From NCBI GenBank assembly GCA_026874595.1, contig CM049306.1, positions 41,354,019 to 41,418,018 of the forward strand: a stretch of DNA of 64,000 bases. Reading direction: 5' to 3'. Below the pieces are notes generated by a model. That model did no database searches. It saw only the letters and a program-made list of their open reading frames with translations, and had not been told where the DNA came from. The DNA is from Sipunculus nudus. Its lineage: Eukaryota; Annelida; Sipuncula; Golfingiida; Sipunculidae. This document shows positions 1-10,377 of the stretch, in pieces; the first letter of the stretch is position 1, and each line of letters opens with the position of its first letter. Made by a program: the position numbers and the translations under genes.

Positions 1-132
1 ACTCATAAGTATCAGGTTCAGGCCCCCGATAACTGGCTCCGGGATTGTGGAGAGGACGGCGCCTACTTTACCGATAATACCACAGAGTATCAGAGCAAAA
101 CTCATCCAAAGCCAGATCCATCGACTCGCCAC
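1..132 (-). CDS. SLC23: SLC23 exon 9 (TM11-TM12), cut by window edge
   Basis: The acceptor CATTTCAG at 140-133 joins in phase 0 after ITG. It gives VASRWIWLWMSFALILCGII, then GKVGAVLSTIPEPVIGGLNL and ILMS. It aligns with vertebrate VGSRRV, GKxxAxxxxxPxPxxGG and MxxGM. No donor is visible, so the exon continues beyond position 1. Confidence 0.9.
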   Translation of the reverse strand, partial: MASRWIWLWMSFALILCGIIGKVGAVLSTIPEPVIGGLNLILMS

Positions 133-3100
133 CTGAAATGTATTACGTTAGAGAATTGTCCTTAATCTGTCAGAAAGCCAGATCCACCTGCCCGCTACCT
201 GATAATATATTCATACAGAGGATGTTAATAAAACCATCTTGACCAGATCTCAACCTACGATTCGATTTTAAATCATATAATCTGAAATACAGCAAAATGT
301 TTCTCGAATACATTAATCTATTATTAAAGACAGAGCACATCTGTACCACTAACAAAGCTCTGAAAAAATGTATTTACAGCCTGAAACCACCGTCTTTTCA
401 GATGTCAACACCTCAAAACAGTAGAAAAAAAGTATGTTATGTATGGTCTATCGAAGCAGCCAACCAATTTGTCAACCAGAAATTCAAAATATATAGATTT
501 ATGTTTTCTGAATACCTACCCCAGTGATGCAAATAAAGCCGATGACGCCGCTGTGTGACGTAGTAGAATGTCCCACTCCGAACAGTCCACACAACACCCC
601 TCCCAACCCCTCCAGAGCGATACCACGGTTCATTGCGTGCCTTGGCGGGGGTGGCAGGGCGCAGACTCGGGCCGTGGCATAGTAGTCACCCATTGAGTCG
701 ATAATGGAACTGGCCGTAGCGGCAAGCATTCCAATAAACACGCTTGCGTTGAACTGGGGCATTCCCCACTGACCTGTTTAACAAAGAATATGATAATAAT
801 TGGAATTCTGGCACTGCTTGGCCAAAATTAGAAAAGATCCATTGGAACTACCAGAATCGAAATATAGAACGCAGAGTTCAAAATAAGATAAAGACATTGT
901 ATCACCGACGATGAAAGCTCACTATATGTAAGTTTCCTCCCTTCCCTTTCCTTACAATAAGCAAACTTATCGTTAAGCATAGATCCATCACGAGATGACT
1001 TGTTCTACCCAGGCAGCGTGCCAACTGATTCATGAACAAGGCAATTGAACCAATCAAATCAATCGCATGCATGCCCGGTGCATAGCCTGCACAACAATTT
1101 TATTGCTATTTTTATATCAGATGTCTTGTTTGGTCAGGGAAGCATACAGAATTCGACCAATCTAGCTTGTAAACCTATCTAGTTGCTGCTCGATGCGTTC
1201 ATGTTTGAACGGCGAACAGCTCTGGCTGCTGTGCACGATTTATTTTTCTTACATTCGATTTGATCGGTCTTTATGGTGGTTCATAATTCATGAAACAGCT
1301 CACAAAGGCTTGATAGAGCAAGGTCTCTTGAAACCGAGCGTAGCTAGCCTTGCCTATAGGACCCTGCTGTGGCCATTTCATGGCCACTTATACTGCAGAT
1401 TTTCACAGGTTCCTGAAAAAAGACACGCAACCACAGCAGTCAAATAGGCAACAGAACAGACTGGTCCGGACTCGAGTCCAGTTTTTTAAACACTTATAAT
1501 GATAATCCCGAATTTCAATTTAAATTTCATGTTTATGAAGATTTGTATTTGACTCGGACTTGGGTGCCCTGGACTCGAATTTCACACAAACTTGGATGGT
1601 CTGGACCCACTATATCACACGGCACAGAAACATTTCTCATTCCAGAGTAACCTGTCTTTAACGACAATGGTCCTTTTACACCTTTTGGCTCCCTTTGCAT
1701 TTTTACTCAAAATATTGGCCAAAGGTCGGTCTGAGGGCTGAGAAATTCGCAAGCTTGGCGGTGAATCCACAATCTTGTGTACACAAGCCTGGTGCCAAAA
1801 ATATTACGATGGGCGTTATCCCAATGAAAAATACTATCAGTTACCCCTGTTGAAAACACAACAAAACAAATGCCTTGTTCTTTTGAACGGGACCTACATG
1901 TAATTACTGTAAAATAAACTTCGGCAGTCATTAGACAAATTCAAGAATACTTTAAAATTCTTTCTATAATTTCTTTCTAACTCAAATTTCCTCCTCAATG
2001 ACATGCACGCCACCTGGATAAGGCATGTAGAACCATTTGCTTTGGTAGACGGCGTCCATCTTGGCATCTGTCCGCGCCCTGAACTCGGGTAATGTTGGGT
2101 CTGACGTCAGCTGTCCGGTCGCTGTCAAGATGTAACACGTGAGCCAAGTTAATCCAATAGCCAGCGCCGTCTGTTGAAAAGAGCAGAAATTAATACAACG
2201 AATGGATAAATGTTGCCCCTAAATGCTAACTTAACGTATTTTTGTTATAATTTCTTTTTTCCTCCAAAATACCAGACATTTCTATGGAACATATTAATGT
2301 TAATGCATGTCGCAATATTTTTTACAGACATAACTTATGTGTAATGAGTAAAATGGTTTGTATGATGATTACAGAACTCCCCGCTTAATACTAATCTGAA
2401 GCGGTTAATACTAATCTGAAGCGGAAGACGTAAGAATTACAAAAAGGCTTCCATCTTAAAATGGTTCACCAAATAAAGAATTTGTGTACTAATACGTTAG
2501 CCAATGAATCAGCAATTGATACATGTAAATTCCATCGTATTTTTTTACCGGAAACAGCCGAAACACGGGAAGCCGGCCCCAGTGGAAACCTCTCTGGCGG
2601 CTGAAGGTAGGAAAAGGAAGTAATAGCCGCCCGAGGTAGAGAGAAAACAGGAGAACCAGACATGCTGTCCTAAAATGAAACAATTACATCAGTATAGAAT
2701 GAATTTGTTATCTGGTTAGTAGGCTTTTCTTTAAAGTGAAAGCAAACGTTTTCATTGACAAATCTCATTCACGACTTTATAAGAAACGCACATCTAGTCT
2801 CGTACACAGGCACACAATGGCGCTCTGTAGCCCCTAGTTGGTCTTTTATAAACCTGAAAAAAACCGGAAGTCAGGTTCATTTTGCGAGAGGAATCCCGTC
2901 GTGCAAGCTCACTCGAACAGACTGCATGTGACAAGTCAGGAATAAACTGGTGACAAGCATCCACAATTACCCAAATTTGATTACGACTAACAACATGCCA
3001 TGTGCAGGCCATTGGCTAAATGTTAAGAGACGCCAAAGTTTCGACCAATAAGATAAATCAGTATGTCTGACCAATCACAGCCATGATCTCATTCTCTTGT

Positions 3101-6100
3101 TACAGGCTGTCTTGGATTTAGCTTGTGAAAAAGGCTTTATTTAATGACAGGCCATCAATCAGTGTTGATCTCTTGTATCTTAAAAGGATGAGTGTTTTTT
3201 TGTAAATAATTAAAATGCTGTCAACAAATAGGTAAGGAAACTTAAAACATTTAGAAAATAGTGAAAGTGTCTTGACTTACATCATGGATATGCCCCAGTG
3301 AGTCTCCATGGCAGACGAAACAGCTTTGAACAGAGAGAGACCCACCAAAGCCACTGTTGGTGTGATTGTGAGCGGCCCGATGAAGCGCATCAGGAAACCC
3401 ATCACTCCCGTCATCCCCAAGAACACCTGAACTAGAGAAGCCCCAATCAAGGCGCCGGATATCTATAGCGACAAGCAAATCATTTTGAAATAAAAAATGC
3501 CTGAGGATAATAGGCTACATAAAATATAGTGCAAATTTCGAAGATGTTAGAAATAATGGAGTTCTAACCTCTGGCTAGGTCGTGTTGAATTTTGCTGACA
3601 GGGGCCATACAAATGGGCAGTCAGTGCCTATGAGAGATTAAAAGCTAACAAATACTCTGACTTTAATCTTCGGAGGCACAGCATATGTTTCGGCTAACTA
3701 ATAACGATCATTCCAAATTCGGACACAGTCTTTGGCCATTTGGTGTTTTAAAACTTAAATTGCTGTGTTTTCCTACAGGCTGGCAGGGTAGTGCAAAGTT
3801 GGAACTCCATTTTGTAGAACCTCCATTCAGACAGGGAATGAGGGCTTTTAGGCGACGAGACGTATATGACAGTAAGCCCCTAGGCATCAAGTATGATTGT
3901 GTTACTGAAATATTGTTCATTTGTCAAAGGTTTCAGTAGCAAGACACCCTGGTGGGTATTAGCGCTTGAAATTTCTATGCACGGTAGCGCCGAGGCGACA
4001 TATTAGGAAACCAGGGCGTCTAGATATGTATGGGATTGTGAAAGAGGCGTTGTATGAACAAGATATTTAGAGGAATGTAAAGGCCGCACAGCATTTGCTT
4101 AGTGTTTATGGAAGTGTATTTTGAAGTATCTATGGAAGTAATAAGGACCCAGTTATCCTGACAGGCGCGTAGTACATTTTGGGAGTGCAGAAGGCGCAGT
4201 TATCAGTGTTAACTGCGCGCATTTAACAAGGCGTTTGGGATTAATGGCAATGTTTAGTGTCGTATAAACCAGAGTCCTGATCATTTTTAGCTCAGCTAAT
4301 TAAACTATAGCGATCACTCTTTGTTCGGCGTCCATCCGGTTGTCCGGCCGTCCGTCCGTCCGTTAACAGGGCACAAATTGTAAGCGTTAGACATAGAAAC
4401 TTTTAACTGCACATTCAGGGAGGTCCTGGGCAATTCTACATGGAAACACGAAATAAGGTCATGGTGACCTATATTTTGTGACCTACGGGCCGAAAATATG
4501 ATTTTGAGCTCTTAGACAGTCAGATGGGGTACAAATTGTACCCATTAGGCCTAGAATCCTCTAACGTGACATATAGGATAATCCTGGGATATTCTGCGAC
4601 CTATAGGGAAAATATGTGATATGAGCACCCTGAATATTCAGATACAAATCGTATCTGTGAAGCCTAGAATCTTCTAACACAATATCCTGGGAGGTTCTAG
4701 GCAAATCTCCTTCAAAACCTGTAATTAGGTCATGGTGACTTTTATTTTTTTGCCCAACGGGCCGAAAACATGGTTCTGAGAGCCCAGACAGTCAGATGGG
4801 GAACACATTGTATCCATTAGGCCTCCATGTGTTTCGGAGGGCCTCAATCGAATACAACACTCGACTAATAGGACGCAGTATAGGAATTATGGGTATGTTA
4901 AAGCGGTAAATACATAACTAACTGAATAAACAGATGGTTGGTTAATAAAATTGAATTATACGTTTAATTTACAAGAAGTGGACGGTAAACGTTTACGTAC
5001 CACCTGCATTCTTGGCATCCATTCTGCTGACAGATCAGCGCCACCTGTTGCAGTGATGTTGATATCCTGGGTAGTGTTCACTCGTATCGTAGCTGCAGAA
5101 TTACATGGAATCAAGTATTTATTGACTGCTTCGGAAGCGGATCCGGTATTCAGGAGAAGGAGAGGTCCAACCTAAGAGGACTAAAGACAAACCCTTAAAA
5201 AGGTCGCAATGTCTATACGGGGGGGGGTATAGGGTCCAGGCCGCAAGAAAATTTGTCTGAAACCCTTAGAAAAAGATTGCGGTGGCAGGGAAATTTGGGG
5301 TCTAGACCCCTCCCCTGGATCCACTTCTGTGCTTGTAACAGAAGTGAATCCACTGCATTCAAAAGGTAATTCACCTCATCTACACGGATAGCGTATGATC
5401 ATATATTAATGATTGTTAATTTGAGAAAGCGTAGCCACTTTCATGGAAGAAATCAGAAATAGTACTAACTAAAAATATATAAACCTTACTTTGCTGAATG
5501 ATTATCGGTTTGTGGCTCTAAAACCGGTACTTATGAAATGCTTCAAGAAGTGTATATTGAAATTTATTTTGAACTTTACCGATAAATATACGGATCAATA
5601 ACTACAGAAAAAAATATGAGCTGAAGACGCAATTCTTGTGTTCCTGGTTAATATATTTTAATGTATTGTTTAATATAACAGCGGTTCACTCTCCAACTCG
5701 GACACATAATATATTTTAGTACGTTTCACCACCTGCTTTACAAGACATTCAACAATTAAACACCATATATTATACATATTTATTGGTACCATATGCATAT
5801 ATTCATGACCAATACATGGACAGTTGCAGACAGGCGTTCTTCAACAATAACCCCTATAGGGGTGCCTGTTGCAATGTTTATATATTCAGATTTAGTATAT
5901 TAACACCGTAATTGTTTAAAACCGCAATTATATGGTATTTTATATTGTGGGTTCATAAAATTTAAATGTTTCTAGCTTTATTCAACACATTTTTGTTGTT
6001 AACGAAAATAATTCAAGACTTGCCATTGACAGTTTTGGAACCCGCGTCACAACGCCACTGTTCTAGACTCATCATGGCGATAATTGGGGGGAAGAACGAG

Positions 6101-7442
6101 AAGCAACTGCTCTGGACGACTGGTATTCTAAAAAAAAACCAATAAACCACGTGACGTAAAAGTGGATCGAGATAGAATGTTATCTAAAACAGAACAGATT
6201 GTTACGGTAAAATTACAGTGAATTATCATCTTTATACTGAACGCCTCGAATTTTATAATAAAATTATGATACGCACATGCATTTGTGTAGAGGTATTAGA
6301 GATGAGGAGAAGTGAGATAGTCTAAACTAACTTAAATTATTTAAAGTTCCTTCTTACCATTTTTATTTCATAATTGAAACCTTTTACACACAAACGTGTG
6401 AAGTGAAGGTGAGATAGGATAAGTTTTTTTAAAGAAGAATTTTTTGCATTTTTTTTCATTATGAAACTTTGAAGTGTTCGTTAAATGTAAAACCGTGATC
6501 AACTTAATTGGATTCGGCATAATGGATTTAATACTGAGACAAGCACAATTCTGATCATGCAAATCCAAACACACATGTCAAAATTTGAAGGAAATGCAAA
6601 AAAAATAAATAACTTTTCGACTAAAGTATGTGTACAGGTACACAGTGGTTAAGGAAAATGCACTTGTACAGAGAAGGTCGATCAGGTGAAAAAGTGTAAT
6701 ATTAAACAAAAGGGATTAGCAATTGATAGTAAAATTTGGGATAACTCTCATAAGTCTCATCAAGTATGTCTCATGACTCACATACCTGATCCCGATGATG
6801 CACTGGAGTAAGGTACAGACGCCGCACATGACGAGCGTGGTGCTGAGCAGCTCAGCAAAGAACACGTGATCTCCCTCACCACAAACCTGGCGGTGAATGA
6901 TGTAAGCGGCCGTTAGCGGACCTCCAAACGTCATCAAGGCTTGCTGGAAATAGACCAAAAGTACAGTACACAAGTTCAGGCGATTAATTTTTTTAGAGGA
7001 CGATACAAACACAGCTAACATGCTCTGTGAGAAAAAAAAGTCTCACATGCTTATGGATAAACGTTTGATATACAGTTTTGTGGCCCACTGGGTTTAGCCA
7101 GCCATACTCATGGTTGCTGTGACGTGGCTATTACTTGCAATTCATTTGTGTCATATGTTGTTGTAAGTAATTCAATAACAATAAACATGGTTACTTCTTT
7201 GGTCACTTTTAATTTAAATAGAAAACAAGGAAAAATACCTGAAGTGAAAAAAAGATGGTTATCAGCAATGGCGGTTTGTCGTTCAAGGTGAAGGTCAAGG
7301 ATGTCTGCTGGCCATTTTTTTCTTCTCGTTGCTCGGTTTGTGTGTCGTCATGATCATCATGACTGACCTTAACCTCTTGGGGTCCATTTTCCTGGACAGC
7401 TTCTGAAGCTCGTGATTTTAGTGAAGTATCCGCACTCTCCAT
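1..7442 (-). CDS. SLC23: SLC23-family nucleobase/ascorbate transporter gene, nine exons, C-terminus beyond window
   Basis: Membrane transporter of the nucleobase-ascorbate (NAT/NCS2) family. Vertebrate SLC23A1/A2 carry Na+-coupled ascorbate at the plasma membrane; the substrate here is not known. Joining 7442-7239, 6943-6786, 6127-6024, 5125-5004, 3462-3281, 2669-2549, 2170-2014, 773-520 and 132-1 gives 478 in-frame codons (family about 600 aa), so the last membrane helices are missing. Recognisable blocks in order are the acidic cytosolic N-terminus, FGGPLTAAYII, the luminal loop ending WMPRMQ, FIGPLTITPTVALVGLSLF, PYPGQWGMPQF, SIIDSMGDYYATAR, CALPPPPRHAMNRGI and EPVIGGLNLI. Exon phases match at every junction. 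Oddities: a likely GC donor after exon 3, and changes in conserved residues (TM1 QH to QQ, TM8 E to D, the Asn of the signature motif to Val). These suggest a divergent invertebrate paralogue rather than a straightforward vitamin C transporter. Family assignment is secure; substrate is unassigned. Confidence 0.93.
520..773 (-). CDS. SLC23: SLC23 exon 8 (substrate-site helices TM8-TM10)
   Basis: The acceptor AAACAG and donor GGG|GTAGGT give phase 1 to phase 0. It encodes QWGMPQFNASVFIGMLAATA, SSIIDSMGDYYATARVCALP, PPPRHAMNRGIALEGLGG and HSTTSHSGVIGFICITG. This is the core of the NAT fold. SIIDSMGDYY aligns with SIVESIGDYY, where the Glu belongs to the substrate site of bacterial and fungal members. 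The signature [QEP]-N-x-G-x(4)-T-[RKG] aligns as G-V-I-G-F-I-C-I-T-G, so the Asn is Val. Confidence 0.97.
2014..2170 (-). CDS. SLC23: SLC23 exon 7 (TM8 lead-in loop)
   Basis: The acceptor TTCAACAG and donor CCAG|GTGGCG give phase 0 to phase 1. It encodes TALAIGLTWLTCYILTATGQ, the loop with DP, then FRARTDAKMDAVYQSKWFYM and PYPG. It fits the vertebrate LAIxxxWLLCYxLTxT, the loop with ARTDAR, and PYPxQWG. Confidence 0.95.
2549..2669 (-). CDS. SLC23: SLC23 exon 6 (TM7)
   Basis: The acceptor TTTTAG begins in phase 2, so the split codon restores Met, then TACLVLLFSLYLGRLLLPFP and later LPVFRLFP. The donor is CCG|GTAAAA in phase 0. It aligns with the vertebrate segment containing VLFSQYLRN and FKMFPI. 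The Gln of FSQYL is Leu here. Confidence 0.92.
3281..3462 (-). CDS. SLC23: SLC23 exon 5 (TM5-TM6)
   Basis: The acceptor CTATAG and donor AT|GTAAGT give phase 0 to phase 2. The protein starts ISGALIGASLVQVFLGMTGV and continues MRFIGPLTITPTVALVGLSL then METHWGISMM. The GPLTxTPTVxLxGLSxF block is nearly diagnostic of SLC23, and HWGIS follows it as in vertebrate members. Confidence 0.96.
3463..5003. repeat. SLC23 intron 4 with tandem-core interspersed repeat at about 4286-4860
   Basis: The intron contains an element that begins TTTTTAGCTCAGCTAATT, runs through ATCACTCTTTGT and the CCGTCCGTCCGTTAACAG block, and then repeats a core. Core copies (ACAAATTGTA or ACAAATCGTA plus about 20 bases including GCCTAGAATC) start near 4373, 4529, 4645 and 4801, at spacings of about 110-160 bp. 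The same 5' end occurs at 8143, and inverted at about 21645. I see nothing coding in the rest of the intron. Confidence 0.6.
5004..5125 (-). CDS. SLC23: SLC23 exon 4 (extracellular loop)
   Basis: It encodes the variable loop between TM3/4 and TM5: VNKYLIPCNSAATIRVNTTQ onward, ending AEWMPRMQ before a GTGGTA donor in phase 0. The terminal WMPRMQ matches the WxPRIRE(I)Q that precedes the QGA helix in vertebrate proteins. Two NxT sites (NTT, NIT) are possible N-glycosylation sites. The acceptor is a tandem AAG|CAG pair, so the exon can begin at 5125 or three bases earlier at 5128 with the frame kept. A CT-rich tract lies upstream. Confidence 0.8.
5126..6023. other. SLC23 intron 3
   Basis: This is the intron between the GC donor at 6023-6022 and the acceptor at 5127-5126. 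About 5210-5330 holds a G-rich fragment ending CTGGATCCACTTC, related to the GGGGCGGATC-type repeats elsewhere. A short palindrome ACCCCTATAGGGGT lies near 5850. No exon-like sequence was recognised. Confidence 0.6.
6024..6127 (-). CDS. SLC23: SLC23 exon 3, probably followed by a GC-AG intron
   Basis: The acceptor TTTTTTTTAG precedes AATACC. In phase 2 the exon reads IPVVQSSCFSFFPPIIAMMS then LEQWRCDAGSKTVN. This matches the RLPLFQxSxFAFLVPxxAILxLxxWKC block that must follow GIR. No suitable GT donor lies near the end of the homology. AATG|GCAAGT is the standard GC-donor consensus and leaves phase 1, as the next exon needs. Confidence 0.88.
6786..6943 (-). CDS. SLC23: SLC23 exon 2 (TM1 end to TM3 start)
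   Basis: The acceptor TTTCCAG precedes codon CAA, and the donor AG|GTATGT follows, leaving phase 2. The protein reads QALMTFGGPLTAAYIIH, then VCGEGDHVFFAELLSTTLVM, then CGVCTLLQCIIGIR. This aligns with the vertebrate segment from the first helix through the ST(T/I)-containing second helix to the GIRLP turn. The 158-bp length fits the next exon's phase. Confidence 0.93.
7239..7442 (-). CDS. SLC23: SLC23 exon 1 (start codon, cytosolic N-terminus, start of TM1)
   Basis: The ATG at 7442-7440 has A at -3 and G at +4, and an in-frame TAA lies a few codons upstream, so this start is favoured. The 68 codons encode a polar, acidic, Glu/Asp/Gln-rich tail (contains HDDHDD and EQREEKNGQQ). It then enters the first helix, ending PPLLITIFFSLQ just before a GTATTT donor in phase 0. 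In the family this position reads GFQHYL; here the Gln is kept and the following His is Gln, supplied by the next exon. Confidence 0.88.
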
Positions 7443-8142
7443 TTTCACAGTCCCAAGCAGTTAATTGAAGGACCCTTGGGGATCGCTAAGAACCTTTAAA
7501 GTGATCCTGATCCTAGCCTAGCTCACGTGGTCACAAAAAATTGGGAACCTGTGAAATCCTGTTAATCAGACAAATGTCTTTTGTTTATATAAATCCAAAA
7601 CTGCAAATATAAGATTGCTAAAATTGGAAATTTATTTTGAGTAAACTTTATTGGAACTTACCTTTACCAGTCGGGACAGATTCTAGCATGGGTGTGATGA
7701 AATAAAAGAAAAAAAAACAAATTTCCTTATAGGTAATGTTATCTACCTGATATAGGCCTACCTATGTAATGATGACTGAAATATTAACCTCCTCACTCAA
7801 TATTCACACGGTTTATATGCGTGATATATAAAAAGATATATATACATAATGTGGCTATATACATATTTTTATTTTATCCCCATTAACAATGCATGAAAGA
7901 ATCGGAATACCAATATAGTGTGGAAATTTTCATTTCGAAGTTTCAGTTTAGTTTATTTAATGTTGTTAAAATTTGTTTCTGGATTTTTCATTGTCATGCT
8001 AAACAATGTATCCCCTCATTCTGAGGTCAGCCAGGCCGCCCTTTTTTTTAAAGTTCGTATTCTAGTCGACACAGTATCTCTTCTAGGAATTTCCTTCAAA
8101 CAGGGGAATTTTTATAATAATTAAAATATAATGATGATTTTT
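7443..8142. other. 5' flank of the SLC23 gene
   Basis: AT-rich sequence upstream of the SLC23 start codon. It must contain the 5' UTR and perhaps the promoter, but I could not pick out a convincing TATA box, initiator or non-coding first exon. Confidence 0.4.
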
Positions 8143-8340
8143 CATTTTTAGCTCAGTTGACTGAATTCATCTATAGTGATCACTCTTTGTCCGTCGTCCA
8201 TCTGTCCGTCCGTCGTGCCATCCGTCCGTACGTTAACAGTGCACAAATCGTAACTGCTTGACTTGGAATCTTCTTACTTGACATCAGGCAGATCCATAAA
8301 ACATTCCCTTATAAACCAGAAATAAGGTCTCTGTTATCCA
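8143..8340 (+). repeat. Truncated copy of the TTTTTAGCTCA / CCGTCCGT repeat
   Basis: It starts TTTTTAGCTCAGTTGACTGA, followed by ATCACTCTTTGTCCGTCGTC and a CCGTCC-rich block ending GTTAACAGTGCACAAATCGT. It parallels 4288-4400 on the same strand. The core stops after about 200 bp, so this copy is truncated. Confidence 0.65.
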
Positions 8341-8897
8341 TATCCTCCGAGATGAAGTATCCCCCAGAATAGCAAAAACATGTATTACATTTTTGGGCCC
8401 ACCCAGTCGGGCATCTCCTGATTGACACGGGTTTTGGCTCAACGATGCACACGGCCCCACGCGCTGTGTTTATGTTTACACCTGTCATCGCGCCCGGTCC
8501 AAATTTTTTAACATTCGTTTACAGGAGAAAGCAAACGGTTAAAGGACAATATTTTGACAGGTACAGATTTATTTTAAAGGGAAGAAGCTATTTTTCGTGT
8601 TAACTCAACATGCTCTTTAGGTGATTTGGCCCCTTTAACACGACATGTTTGATATAGTGATAACCTATTTGCAGTATTTACACTTTAAAGCAAGATTATT
8701 CTGCTAGATCTTGCCAAACTGCCTATTTGTTTTCTTTGTCTCATTAAGAGTGTGATTGATTTGTTTTCGCACAGACATGTAGAAGGCTGATCATACTTCC
8801 ATTTACCCTACTTCTAGCTCTCATCGTTACATCCTGATTCCGAAAACCGATGAATATACATTTTTTGCAGAAATGCAAAATAAATATTTCATGTTTG

Positions 8898-9112
8898 TAG
8901 GGCGGTGGAGTCTTCTAGGGAGGGGGGGGGGTCAAGGGGTCCTGACACACACGGTGTGTCCCCCCCCCCCTTATTGGAGCCGTAACAACCTTTTTTAGGG
9001 TTTCAAACCGTACGACTCCCTCCTTCCCGTACCAGAGTACCTTTTTCAGGTTTTCTTTCACTCTTCCTGGGCCTGACTATCCCCTTTACAAATTCCTGGT
9101 TCTGCCCCTGAA
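8898..9112. mobile_element. Small G/C-tract MITE-like repeat
   Basis: It begins GGGCGGTGGAGTC and ends near GGTTCTGCCCCTG. A run of G lies near one end, and the internal block TTTTTTAGGGTTTCAAACC is shared with 17450-17500. The copy in duplication B (17410-17598) has clearer ends, CAGTGGCGGCTCC and GGATCCGCCCGTG. This looks like a degenerate terminal-inverted-repeat element, present before the duplication. Confidence 0.55.
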
Positions 9113-9163
9113 TGGTGAATGTGTTTCACACAACAGTGTATGTTTGACATTTGATTTTTATAA

Positions 9164-9167
<4 letters not shown>

Positions 9168-9216
<49 letters not shown>

Positions 9217-9220
9217 ATGT
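9168..9220. repeat. (AT)n(GT)n microsatellite
   Basis: A run of AT dinucleotides changes to GT repeats. It is the paralogue of the AT tract at about 17665-17712 in duplication B. Short ORFs across it (Tyr-Ile and Val-Cys runs) are artefacts. Confidence 0.9.
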
Positions 9221-10377
9221 ATATGCGCAAAAAAATAAAATGTCTTTAAAAGGCATTGTGTTCCTCAACCGCCGATACATCATGCATGCTAGCTATATAA
9301 ATCAATCAAGAGAAAATACATTTATTATCATGACCACTTGAAACTGCCTGGGTAAATGTTTGAGGATCTATAGGTAATGGCCGAATAGCGTTGTTACCTG
9401 TAATTGAAGGCCAAACGCCATGACCCCGAGTTCTTTTCAATGACCATGGTAGGACACCAACCCCTTTCAGATGATAAATGCTACAGGCCGTATACGCTTG
9501 ACACATTTGTGAGTCCTCCGGTGTAAAGTATTGAAGCGATCCCCTTTTTCACGTTAACCCGGTAAACCTGAAATTGATCTCAGTTAAGTAATCAGTGCTT
9601 TATTTCAGGTGATATCTGATTTGTTCAGATTACACCCTGCCCCCGATCTAACAAATACGTTTATTTCTTCTGGCTATAACAATATATCCTTTTTATAAGA
9701 TATATGAAATATGGAAATATGGTCTTAGTGTACAGAGATGATGTGCGAAGTCGCATCATGTTAATTATATTGGTAAAGAAAATCGAACCGCAAGGCATAT
9801 TACACTAAACTTCACTCAAAAAATGTTTAAGGTTAATAGGGGACTCCGGATGTTAAAAATACAATAATATACCTTACCCATCACAGTTGCGCCAACTTTC
9901 GGCAACGATTGACAGTGAGTGTACGGGTCCGTTATATTGACAAAAACATCATATTTTGTTATATCTAAGAAGATAAATATTAGTTAACATATCTAATGTT
10001 AAAAGGGAATGTTCAAGCGTGAGTTTTTTTTATTTACATTTGTTTTCAATTTTTTTTTAAAATCTATGCTGCTGGCCTACTGGACCAGGACACTGCAGAC
10101 GACCTTGATAGGAAGTGCGCATGCCCGTGGAAAGGGCCATTGCAAAGTAATAATCCTGGAGAATATATAATCAGGGGCGGATACAGGTATTTAGAATAGG
10201 GGGCGGGCTCACTTTGCGAGGCCTTGTAGCGGGTGAGCCGAGTCGCGAAGCGGAAGGCGGGGGGGGGGTATAGAAATCTTTTGAAAATTTAGTTTGTAAC
10301 CGTGCAATCTGGGGTCGCTTAAATGCATTATAAGCATTTAGTAGTAGAAGTATTGGTAATAGTAGTACTAGTAACAA

